64,000 bases of DNA from Streptomyces kanamyceticus (GTDB lineage: Bacteria; Actinomycetota; Actinomycetes; Streptomycetales; Streptomycetaceae). The first letter of the stretch is position 1; each line of letters begins with the position of its first letter. The notes beneath the pieces are model-generated. The model was given only the letters and a program-made list of their open reading frames with translations. It did no database searches and was not told the DNA's origin. The position numbers and the translations under genes were made by a program. Location: the NCBI RefSeq assembly GCF_008704495.1, contig NZ_CP023699.1, positions 8,680,001-8,744,000 of the forward strand, written 5' to 3'. Below, in pieces: positions 55,926 through 63,368 of this stretch.

Positions 55926-57197
55926 TCACGTCCCTTCGGGTGGGCTGAGGATGATGCAGGAGTTCTGGCCGCCGAGGCCGAAGGAGTTGGACAGCACCGG
56001 CCGGGCGCCGGTCTCCCGCGGCTCACCGCTGACCACGTCAAGCCCCTGGCAGTCGGCGGCGAGTTCGGCGTGCCCCGCGGTCGGCGGGACGAGGCCGAGG
56101 TGGGTGGTGAGCGCGGCCACGGCCACCTCGGCGGCACCGGAGGCCCCCATCAGGTGTCCGAACACCCCCTTGGAACTGGTCACGGGCGGGGGAGCACCGT
56201 CGAAGGCGGCGAGCAGCGCGCGGGTCTCCATCGCGTCACCGAGCGGGGTGGACGGGCCGTGGGCGTTGACCGATCCGATGTCGGCGGGGGTGAGCGCCGC
56301 ATCGTCCAGCGCGTTGTTCATGCAGGCGGTGACCCACTTGCCGGTGGGGTTCGGCGCGGTGAGGTGGTAACTGTCCGTGCTCTGCGCGCTCCCGGCGATC
56401 TCGGCGTAGACGCGGGCGCCTCTGGCCAGCGCGTGGTCGAAGGGCTCCAGGGCCAGGAACGCCGAACCCTCGCCCATGACGTAGCCGTCGCGGCCGACGG
56501 AGAAGGGGCGCGATGCGGTGGCGACGTCGTCGTTGCGGGTCGAGAGCGCGTCGGACTGGCAGAAGGCGGCCATCATCAGCCGGGTGAGTCCCGCGGAGTC
56601 GGTGGCCCCGGCGAGCACGAGATCGCACCGGCCGTCGCGGACGAGGCCGACGCCGGTACTGATCGCGTCGATCCCGGAGGCGCACGCGGTGGACACGGTG
56701 GCCGATGGCCCGTGCCAGCCCAGCTTCATGCCGATGAACGCGGCGGCGGAGTTGGGGATCAGCAGCGTGGTGGTCAGCGGGCTCACCTCACCGGGGCCCC
56801 GGTCGCGGCAGGCGAGCGCCTGCCGGGTGTAGGAGTCCGCTCCGCCGAAGGAGGAACCGCAGGCGATGCCGCTCCGTACGGGATCGCGGGCCGGTGTCCC
56901 GGCATCGGCCAGGGCGTCCAGGGCGGCGCACAGGGCGTACTGGGCGAACCGGTCGGCGCGGCGACGCTCCTTGCCGGACAGATACCGGTCCGGGCGGAAG
57001 CCGCTGACCTCACAGGCGAACCGGGTGGGCAGACCCGCCGGGTCGAACCGCGTGATGGGCCCGGCCGTCGCCCTGCCCGCCAGGACGGTGGCGGTGAACT
57101 CGGCCAGGTCACAGCCCGCCGGGGTGGTGACACCGATCCCGGTGATGGCGACCCTTCGACGGCCGCGGGAGTCGAGGAGCTGCCGGGCGCGCGTCAT
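55926..57197 (-). CDS. Beta-ketoacyl-ACP synthase B (FabF type, active triad)
   Basis: 423 residues. Active-site Cys172 in VSTACASG, His313 in NAHGPST, Lys343 (SSKG) and His348 (GHLMGASG) are all present. It can condense and should not be a pure chain-length factor. Compared with ketosynthase A it has the fuller N-terminal domain. It overlaps the stop of ketosynthase A by four bases. Two active ketosynthases in one operon suggest either two elongation specificities or a heterodimer in which both halves keep their Cys. Confidence 0.9.
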   Translation of the reverse strand: MTRARQLLDSRGRRRVAITGIGVTTPAGCDLAEFTATVLAGRATAGPITRFDPAGLPTRFACEVSGFRPDRYLSGKERRRADRFAQYALCAALDALADAGTPARDPVRSGIACGSSFGGADSYTRQALACRDRGPGEVSPLTTTLLIPNSAAAFIGMKLGWHGPSATVSTACASGIDAISTGVGLVRDGRCDLVLAGATDSAGLTRLMMAAFCQSDALSTRNDDVATASRPFSVGRDGYVMGEGSAFLALEPFDHALARGARVYAEIAGSAQSTDSYHLTAPNPTGKWVTACMNNALDDAALTPADIGSVNAHGPSTPLGDAMETRALLAAFDGAPPPVTSSKGVFGHLMGASGAAEVAVAALTTHLGLVPPTAGHAELAADCQGLDVVSGEPRETGARPVLSNSFGLGGQNSCIILSPPEGT

Positions 57198-58450
57198 GGC
57201 CGCTCCGCCGCGCCGGGCGAGGGGACGAAGACCAACGCGGCGTTGTGCCCGCCGAATCCGAAGGAGTTGGACAGCAGCGCCCCGGCCCCGAGCGGCCGGG
57301 GCGGTCCTGTCACCAGGTCGATTTCGAGATCGCTTTCGACCTCGGCGGTGTTCGCGGTGGGAGGGGCCACCGCATGGGCGAGGGTGAGCAGGGTGACGAT
57401 CGCCTCGGCCGCGCCCGAGGCGGCGATCATGTGGCCGGTCACCCCTTTGTTGGCGGTGACCGGGACGGTGCGGGGGCCGAAGACCGCCGCGATCGCCCGG
57501 GCCTCCGCCGCGTCGCCGACGCGCGTCGAGGTGGCGTGGGCGTTGACGTGCGCCACGTCCGTCGCGTCGATCCCCGCGTCGGCCAGAGCGGACCGCATGC
57601 AGCGCGCCGCTCCCTCACCGCCGGGGCGGGGACTGGTCAGGTGGTGGGCGTCGCAGGTGACGCCGTATCCGCTGATGCGGCCGTACTCCCGGGCGCCGCG
57701 GCGAGCCGCGTGGGCAGGATGCTCCAGGACCACGAACGCCGCGCCCTCCGACGCGACGGTCCCGTCCCGGTCGACGTCGAACGGCCGGGAGGCGGAGCGG
57801 AATTGGCGGTGGCGCTCCGACAGGGCCCCGCTGGCCCGGATTCCGGTCAGAGACCTCTCGGTGAGCAGCTCGGCGCCGCCCGCGACGACGACGTCCGCGA
57901 GACCGTCATGGATGAGGCGTGTCCCTTCACCGATGGCGACGGCGCCGGTGGCGCACGCGGCGCTGACCGCCGTCGAGGGGCCGGTGAGGCCCGCGGCCAG
58001 GCTGATGGCGGCGGGCAGGGCGTTGTGCATGGCCATCGGTACGAAGAAGGTGCCCCTCTCGGGCGACTCCAGCGTGGTGGAGGCGCCGAACGCGGTGCCC
58101 GCGACGACCGCGTACCTGTGGGAATCGCCGGGGGCGGCGGTCCTGGCGGGGACGTCGTCCAGGGCGGCGTCGGCCAACGCGTCGAGGGCCGTCCGCAATC
58201 CGAGCCGGGTCACGGGGTCGAGCCGCCGTCCCAGTTTGCCGAGGCGTCGCCAGGACCGGTCGCCGTCGCCGGGCAGCCGACAGGCGAATTCGGTGACCGC
58301 CCCGTCGGTATCGGTGGGCCCGAGGGTGCTGGCCAGGGTCCCCTGGGCGGCGATCAGGGCATCCCACAGCTGGTCGGTCCCCGCACCGGCCGGGGTGGTC
58401 GCGGCCATGCCCGTCACCGCCACCGACCTCCGGTACGGATACCTGTCCAT
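57194..58450 (-). CDS. Beta-ketoacyl-ACP synthase A (FabF type, active triad)
   Basis: 418 residues. Cys166 in VSAACATG, His305 in NAHATST, Lys335 and His340 in ANKGVTGHMIAASG. The His and Cys are complete, unlike chain-length factors. It starts within the stop codon of the carrier protein gene (TGATG, one base shared) and ends four bases into ketosynthase B. The loop after VVVAGTAFGAS differs from housekeeping FabF, hinting at special chain or starter choice. Confidence 0.9.
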   Translation of the reverse strand: MDRYPYRRSVAVTGMAATTPAGAGTDQLWDALIAAQGTLASTLGPTDTDGAVTEFACRLPGDGDRSWRRLGKLGRRLDPVTRLGLRTALDALADAALDDVPARTAAPGDSHRYAVVAGTAFGASTTLESPERGTFFVPMAMHNALPAAISLAAGLTGPSTAVSAACATGAVAIGEGTRLIHDGLADVVVAGGAELLTERSLTGIRASGALSERHRQFRSASRPFDVDRDGTVASEGAAFVVLEHPAHAARRGAREYGRISGYGVTCDAHHLTSPRPGGEGAARCMRSALADAGIDATDVAHVNAHATSTRVGDAAEARAIAAVFGPRTVPVTANKGVTGHMIAASGAAEAIVTLLTLAHAVAPPTANTAEVESDLEIDLVTGPPRPLGAGALLSNSFGFGGHNAALVFVPSPGAAERP

Positions 58451-58716
58451 CAGGCGGGCCCGGGCGGCGAGTTCACGAGGCCGATGAGGTCCGCCACCGT
58501 GACGGCCCGGGACTTCAGATCGGCCTTGTCCACGAGGAATCCGCGTCCGGCGAGTCCGGCCGCGATCTCGGACAGATCGAGGGAATCCGCGTCCAGCTCG
58601 TCGACGAGCCGTGCGTCCGGCGTCACTTCGTCCTCGGGAACCGAGAGGACCCGTGACAGCACTTCGGTGACGGCGATGGCGATCGGGGTGTTGGGGTTGG
58701 GCACCGCACTGCTCAT
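58450..58716 (-). CDS. Acyl carrier protein
   Basis: 88 residues; AAGGAG seven bases before ATG 58716. The phosphopantetheine Ser45 is in ELDADSLDL. Acidic helix II follows, as in ACPs of dissociated systems. It is set between the ketoreductase and ketosynthase A genes and should carry the growing chain for the whole operon. A 7-bp hairpin (58770-58792) over the ketoreductase stop lies just upstream and may set its expression apart from that of the upstream genes. Confidence 0.93.
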   Translation of the reverse strand: MSSAVPNPNTPIAIAVTEVLSRVLSVPEDEVTPDARLVDELDADSLDLSEIAAGLAGRGFLVDKADLKSRAVTVADLIGLVNSPPGPA

Positions 58717-58769
58717 GCTCGTACTCCTTTTCCGCTCGTGCTCCTTGCTGATGTGATAGGTCGTCAGAT

Positions 58770-58792
58770 ATGGGCCCGTATCAATGGCCCAT
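58770..58792 (-). other. Hairpin over the ketoreductase stop codon
   Basis: ATGGGCC (58770-58776) and GGCCCAT (58786-58792) pair over 7 bp around the TGA stop of the ketoreductase gene (58781-58783). Its place, just before the carrier protein gene, suggests mRNA processing or partial termination. Confidence 0.45.
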
Positions 58793-59524
58793 CGACATGC
58801 CTCCGTCCACGGGCAGCACGGCGCCGGTGATGAAGGCGGCCTCCTCCGAACAGAGGAAGGCGACCGCGGCGGCCACTTCGGCGACCGTCCCGAACCTCTT
58901 GCACGGGATCATGTCGGCCAGTTGGCGACGGCGTTTGCCGCTCAGGTGGGCGATCATCCCGGTGTCGACCGGGCCCGGCATGACCAGGTTGCACGTCGTG
59001 GTCGGGGCCAGCTCCCGGGCCAGTGACCGGGTCAGACCGATCAACCCCGCTTTGGCCGCCGCGTAGTTGGCCTGCCCCATCGACCCGAGGACGCCCGCGG
59101 CGGATCCGATGTTGACGATCCGGCCCCACCGGGCGGCGGCCATGCCCGCGGCGGCGCGTGAACCGCACAGGAAGGGAGCGGTGAGGTTCACGTCGAGCAC
59201 GTCCCGCCACTGGTCCGCCGTCATCTCGCCGACCAGCGCGTCGGCGAGCAGGCCCGCGCAGTTCACCAGGATCTGCACGTCCGATCCGAAGTGGGCGCGG
59301 ACGTCGCCGAACAGGGCCTCGACGCCGGTGGGTTCGGTGATGTCGGCGCGCAGCGCCAGGCAGCCGGTCGCGGCGGCCACCTGGTCGGCGGCGGCCTGGT
59401 TCCTGACGTAGGCGATGGCCACCTGGTGGCCCGCACCGGCCAGCGCGGTGGCGACGTCGGCGCCGATGCCCCGCGAGCCGCCGGTGACCAGCGCGACCCT
59501 GCCGGGGGAGCGTCGGCTCGTCAT
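58781..59524 (-). CDS. 3-oxoacyl-ACP reductase (FabG type)
   Basis: 247 residues. TGGSRGIGADVATAL, NCAG, Ser141 (NIGSAAG), Tyr154 and Lys158 (NYAAAK, Tyr-x3-Lys) make a classical ketoreductase. It reduces the beta-keto group after condensation. Its start overlaps the acyltransferase stop by four bases (ATGA). The difference in active-site spacing from the operon's other SDR at 55125 shows that the two do different steps. Confidence 0.93.
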   Translation of the reverse strand: MTSRRSPGRVALVTGGSRGIGADVATALAGAGHQVAIAYVRNQAAADQVAAATGCLALRADITEPTGVEALFGDVRAHFGSDVQILVNCAGLLADALVGEMTADQWRDVLDVNLTAPFLCGSRAAAGMAAARWGRIVNIGSAAGVLGSMGQANYAAAKAGLIGLTRSLARELAPTTTCNLVMPGPVDTGMIAHLSGKRRRQLADMIPCKRFGTVAEVAAAVAFLCSEEAAFITGAVLPVDGGMSMGH

Positions 59525-60465
59525 GAGGGGAGAAGTGCCGCGATGGCCTCACACGCCTCGAACGAGGCGGCGTTGAACAGCGGCATCCGCCCCAGGGTGC
59601 GTTTGGCCAGGCCGGTGAGCGTGCGCCCGTGCCCCGCCTCGATGATCGCGTCGGCCCCGGCCCGGGCCAGCGCGTGCTGGGTGTCGCACCAGCGCACCGG
59701 GGTGATGAGGTCGGCGGCGACGAGCTCGCGCCAGGTGTTGGGGCCGGTGTCACCGGCCCGGTGGGTGCGGCCGTTGTGCACGACGGCCGCTCGGGACCGG
59801 GTGAAGGGGATGTCGCGCAGCCCCGCCAGGAACTCCCTGGAGGCCTGACACATCAGCGGAGTGTGGAAGGGCCCGGCGACGTCGAGCGGAATGATGTCGC
59901 CCGCCCCCAGCTCACCGGCCGCGCTCTCGGCGGCACGCAGCCCCGCGTACGTCCCCGCGATGACCGTCTGCGACGGTGCGTTGTCGTTGGCGACCCAGCA
60001 ACCGGAGATGTCCGCACACGCCTTGTGCGCGCCCTCCGCGCCGAGCAGCAGCGCGGTCATGCCGCCCGTGCCGTCGCAGGCGGCCTCGGTGACGCGGGCG
60101 CGCAGCGCCACGACCTCGATCGTCTCGCGGACGGTGAGCACACCGGCCGCGTGCAGGGCGGAGACGAATCCCAGTGAGTGGCCCGCGAGCAGGGGCCGAG
60201 GGCCCCCTTCGCCGCAGAGAGTGGTGGACAGCGCCTCCCAGGAAAGCACCGAGCAGAGCACGACGGACAGCTGGGCGTCCGTGGTCGATGCCGGAGCCGC
60301 GTCGGGGTCGAGGAGCATCGGCTCCAGCGCGCGACGCAGGATCTCTTCGGCCTCCCCGACGATCGACCAGCCCGGACGGCCCCGCCAGGCTTCTCCCATG
60401 GCGGGGCCCTGGGAACCCTGGCCGGGGAACACCACCGCTGGAGATTTCCACGATGTCATGGGCAT
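59521..60465 (-). CDS. Malonyl-CoA:ACP acyltransferase (FabD type)
   Basis: 314 residues; ATG 60465 (or 60459). PGQGSQGPAMG, nucleophile Ser97 in AGHSLGF, Arg122 in ALRAR (carboxylate binding), His201 in VAGPFHTPLM. The Arg is consistent with malonyl or methylmalonyl as extender. GHSLGF instead of GHSLGE is a small departure from housekeeping FabD. It gives the operon its own extender loading and so independence from primary metabolism. Confidence 0.9.
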   Translation of the reverse strand: MPMTSWKSPAVVFPGQGSQGPAMGEAWRGRPGWSIVGEAEEILRRALEPMLLDPDAAPASTTDAQLSVVLCSVLSWEALSTTLCGEGGPRPLLAGHSLGFVSALHAAGVLTVRETIEVVALRARVTEAACDGTGGMTALLLGAEGAHKACADISGCWVANDNAPSQTVIAGTYAGLRAAESAAGELGAGDIIPLDVAGPFHTPLMCQASREFLAGLRDIPFTRSRAAVVHNGRTHRAGDTGPNTWRELVAADLITPVRWCDTQHALARAGADAIIEAGHGRTLTGLAKRTLGRMPLFNAASFEACEAIAALLPS

Positions 60466-60716
60466 ATCAATGCAGTCCTCACGTGGCCTCGACGGTCAAG
60501 GGGCGGGCGGCGGCGCGGCGATGGCGGGGCGGCGATGGCGGGCCCGTGGACCGGGTGGCTCGATCGGTTCGGGGCGGAAGGCTCCTGCCCCTTCACATGC
60601 TCTGACCGGCCCGTGGTCTCCGGGAGGCGTGAACCGCCGGGGCGTGAGGCAGGTGACGATCTACGTAGTGCGCGGGGGCGCAGGGGAGTCACGCGTGGCG
60701 AGCGCCGCCGCGGGGG
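60466..60716. other. 251-base gap between cupin and acyltransferase genes
   Basis: I see no ORF with coding bias here. Near 60520 there is a short GGCGGCGATGGCGGG tandem repeat. The gap is large for one operon, so the acyltransferase gene may have its own promoter, but no -35/-10 pair is convincing. Confidence 0.4.
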
Positions 60717-61214
60717 TTACTTGGCTGCGTCGAGCGCGGCCTGCCAGGCGGGGCTGTTCACGTAGTGGTTGTCGTACTGCTCGGAGGAGTTCTTGATCTC
60801 CTCGAAGCTCGCCTCGCCGCGCATGACGCGGCCCAGCAGACGCAGGTAGTCGAAGCGGGGCATGCCCGGGCTGAAGACGAACAGCACGTCGGCCTCCCGG
60901 TCGGGGGCCGCGGCGAAGGCGTGCGGGGTGTGCGGCGGCACCAGCAGGAAGTCGCCCTTCTCCAGGACCTTCACCTCCTCGCCGACCAGCACCTGGAGCG
61001 CGCCGTCCACCACGAAGAACAGCTCGGACGCCTTGGTGTGGAAGTGGGCCGGGGCGCCGACCGCGCCCTTGGCGAAGGTCGAGCGGTAGCTGGTGAGCGC
61101 GCTGCCGTCGGTGCCGTAGTCGGCCAGCAGGGTCATCACGCTGCTGGGGTCCGCAGTGGTCTCGGCGGTGGCGGCGCGGGTGAGGACGGCCTGCGGTGCG
61201 GTCTGCGCGTTCAT
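60717..61214 (-). CDS. Cupin-domain protein, first gene of the biosynthetic unit
   Basis: 165 residues from ATG 61214 after AGGAAA. Single cupin with the metal set His57-x-His59, Glu64 and His98 (AHFHTKASELFFVVDG, PPHTPHAF). The C-terminal 45 residues form a helix (RGEASFEEIKNSSEQYDNHYV). Related proteins are dioxygenases, isomerases or of unknown role. In this set it may be a tailoring enzyme, for instance acting on the aldehyde, or may replace the missing dehydratase; neither is shown. It could also be separately transcribed. Confidence 0.75.
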   Translation of the reverse strand: MNAQTAPQAVLTRAATAETTADPSSVMTLLADYGTDGSALTSYRSTFAKGAVGAPAHFHTKASELFFVVDGALQVLVGEEVKVLEKGDFLLVPPHTPHAFAAAPDREADVLFVFSPGMPRFDYLRLLGRVMRGEASFEEIKNSSEQYDNHYVNSPAWQAALDAAK

Positions 61215-61725
61215 GTTGTTTCCTGCCTCTGAGCTGCGGCTTCGGGTTTTCCCGGCGCCTTGTGAGAACAACTCTATGGCGCCGATAGACCTCACACGGG
61301 GTGCATTTTCGGGTACGAATCATGGGTCAATTCTGCGCCGCACCCTTCTTGAATCCACGGATGAACTGCTGTCGCGTAAATGAATCGAAGGCCATCGAGC
61401 CCATTCGCCTTTACTTGCTCTTGACGTGGATCCGGTGGGGCGATAGCGTCACCGACGTCCACGCCAATGGTCCAGACCATTTGGGCGTGGTGGCTCCGTC
61501 CCCTGCTTTAAGGGGGGAGGGGACGGGGCCACAGTTCGCACCGGACGCGTGATCAGTTGGTCCGCCTCTGGCGTCGTGCGGGGCGGTTTCGCTGTGCCAT
61601 TGGCCCACCCATGAGTGCCTGGCTTGAGCCGCGTGGCTTCTTGATGGTCTGATGGGTCTGTCGATGGCGCCCCGGACTCCGTGGCGCCTTCTTTGTGTCC
61701 GGGTTGCCGAGAGGGGCGGGAAGCA
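61215..61725. promoter_or_regulatory. Divergent control region with DasR-type box
   Basis: 511 bases, clearly poorer in GC than the surroundings up to about 61480. Plus strand: TTGACG (61421-61426), 17 bp, TAGCGT (61444-61449); then AATGGTCCAGACCATT (61466-61481), a 16-bp near-perfect palindrome matching the DasR consensus TGGTCTAGACCA with one change in each... core position. Next a hairpin CCGTCCCCT/AGGGGACGG (61496-61504, 61518-61526). About 200 bases of untranslated leader follow before the exporter start. GGCGCC repeats near 61668-61687 could form a further hairpin. Confidence 0.6.
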
Positions 61726-63234
61726 GTGCTGAAGAGGGTGTTCGTGGCTCCGGATCCGGGGCGGCTGCGGCTGCGCAGCGGTGCCCGGGCAGTCGTCGGC
61801 ATTTCGTCGGCCGTGGCTGTGTGCGGCCTGGTGGGGCACTCCCTCAGCGCGGCCATCGTCGGAGGACTCGCGGCGCTGCTCGCCCTCTTCACCGTGCTCG
61901 ACCCGACCGTGCGCGGCCAGGCGGTGACGACCGCGCTGCTGCCGGTGGTCGGTCTTCCCGTCCTCGCCGTGGCCGCGGCGCTGCACGACTACCCCTTGGC
62001 CAGGGACCTGACGTTCCTCGCCGTGGTCGGCGCCGGGGTCTACGCGCGGCGCTGGGGTCCCCGTGGTCATTCCCTCGGTGTGTTCGCCTTCATGACGTAC
62101 TTCGCCGCCCAGTTCCTGCACACCGTGCCCGACCAGCTGCCCGAGCTGGCCGTGGCCGTACTGCTCTCGCTCTGCGTCTCGTCGACCGTGCGGTTCGGCC
62201 TGTGGTGCTACGAGCGCGGCCGCCCCGTGGCCGCCGCGCCCGCACTGCCGCAGGGACGCGGTCTCGGCCGGGTGACCACGCGGCAGGCCGTGCAGGCCGC
62301 GGCGGGGGCGGCGTTCGCGCTCGGGGTGGGGCAGGTGCTCTCCGACCAGCGGTGGTACTGGGCGGTGGGCGCCACGTGGTGGGTGTTCGTGAACACCGTG
62401 TCGCGCGGCGAGACGCTGGTGCGGGGCTTCCGCCGGGTCCTCGGCACGGTCCTCGGCATCGTGGTGGGGTTCGCCGTCGCGCTTCCCGTGCAGGGAGCGG
62501 CGGTGCCGACCGCCCTGGTCGTGGCGGTGAGCGTCTTCGGGATCTTCTACACCGCGGCCGTCTCGTACAGCTGGATGATGTTCTTCGTGACCGCGATGGC
62601 CTCCATGCTGTACGGGCTGCTCGGCGTCCTGGACGCGTCGCTCCTTGGGCTGCGCGTCGCGGAGACCGCGGTCGGCGCGCTCGGCGCGGGGCTCGCGGTC
62701 CTGCTCGTCCTGCCGGTCACCACACATGCGGTCACCGACGAGTGGATCCGCCGTGCGCTGCGGTGCGTGCACGCCTGCACGACCGAGGCCGCCGCCCGCC
62801 TCGCCGGGACTCCGGGTGCGGACCCCGAGCCCCACGTCGCCGAACTGGAGTCGCTGCTCGCCCGGGTGCGCCTCGCGGTCTCACCGCTGGTGCATCCGCT
62901 GCACCGGGGCCGGGAGCGCAAGGCGCGGGCCCACGGGGTGCTCGCGCTTCTCGACGACTGCGCGCGGGAAGTGCGTTCCCTCGCCGAGATCGCGGCGGAC
63001 CCGGACGCCTCGCACGACGCCAGGCTCGCGGCCGCCTGCTGGCGGGTGGAGGCGGCGGTGGAAGCGCTGACGACTCCGCGTGGCGCCCGGCAGGCACGCG
63101 AGCCCCAGGCAGCGGTCCCGCATGCCGTGGGCCACCCGGCCCTCGCGCACCTGAACGGCCTGGAGCGGGCGCTGGAAGCGATGGCCGGGCACACGAAACC
63201 GGAGGAAGCGGCGTATCTGGGCGGTGCCCGGTAG
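61726..63234 (+). CDS. FUSC-type membrane protein (aromatic acid exporter family)
   Basis: 502 residues from GTG 61726; GTG or ATG further upstream would add 15 residues without a binding site. Two sets of hydrophobic helices (residues 20-150 and 185-335) around a soluble link, then a helical cytoplasmic C-terminal domain (residues 340-502). This is the FUSC/ArAE layout. RWYWAVGATWWVFVNTVSRGETLVRGFRRVLGTVLG is the signature of the second set. It probably exports small acids or drugs. Its position opposite the cryptic biosynthetic set suggests export of that product or self-protection. Confidence 0.85.
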   Translation: MLKRVFVAPDPGRLRLRSGARAVVGISSAVAVCGLVGHSLSAAIVGGLAALLALFTVLDPTVRGQAVTTALLPVVGLPVLAVAAALHDYPLARDLTFLAVVGAGVYARRWGPRGHSLGVFAFMTYFAAQFLHTVPDQLPELAVAVLLSLCVSSTVRFGLWCYERGRPVAAAPALPQGRGLGRVTTRQAVQAAAGAAFALGVGQVLSDQRWYWAVGATWWVFVNTVSRGETLVRGFRRVLGTVLGIVVGFAVALPVQGAAVPTALVVAVSVFGIFYTAAVSYSWMMFFVTAMASMLYGLLGVLDASLLGLRVAETAVGALGAGLAVLLVLPVTTHAVTDEWIRRALRCVHACTTEAAARLAGTPGADPEPHVAELESLLARVRLAVSPLVHPLHRGRERKARAHGVLALLDDCAREVRSLAEIAADPDASHDARLAAACWRVEAAVEALTTPRGARQAREPQAAVPHAVGHPALAHLNGLERALEAMAGHTKPEEAAYLGGAR

Positions 63235-63291
63235 CTTTGCCGTCCGGCTGACCCCGCCCGCCACGCACAGGGCCCCGCCACCGGCGCCGAC

Positions 63292-63315
63292 TTGGTCTAG
63301 ACCGGCTGCTAGCGT
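63292..63315 (+). promoter_or_regulatory. DasR-type box in the lactonase promoter
   Basis: TTGGTCTAGACCG (63292-63304) contains the perfect palindrome GGTCTAGACC and agrees with the DasR site consensus. TAGCGT (63310-63315), a likely -10, follows six bases later and is identical to the -10 near 61444. The box would lie in the spacer of the promoter, where a repressor blocks polymerase. Confidence 0.65.
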
Positions 63316-63368
63316 CGGCCGCACGAGTGGCGCCACGGACGTGCCGCTCAGGGCGAGAGGGGACAGCA

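Noticed and set aside
55926..58450. Reading the two ketosynthases as a KS/chain-length-factor pair of an aromatic type II PKS
   Set aside because: Both proteins keep the active-site Cys and both His, while chain-length factors lack the Cys; no cyclase or aromatase is nearby.
55161..58487. Long plus-strand open frame opposite the ketosynthase and reductase genes
   Set aside because: It is antisense to four genes with complete active sites; long mirror frames are expected at this GC. No ribosome site and no recognisable domain.
61292..61480. 62-codon minus-strand ORF in the control region between cupin and exporter
   Set aside because: Third-position GC is low, there is no ribosome site, and it overlaps the promoter and DasR-type box. 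More likely non-coding.
61496..61726. Riboswitch in the long leader of the exporter gene
   Set aside because: Hairpins are present, but I recognise no conserved riboswitch core; position alone is not enough.
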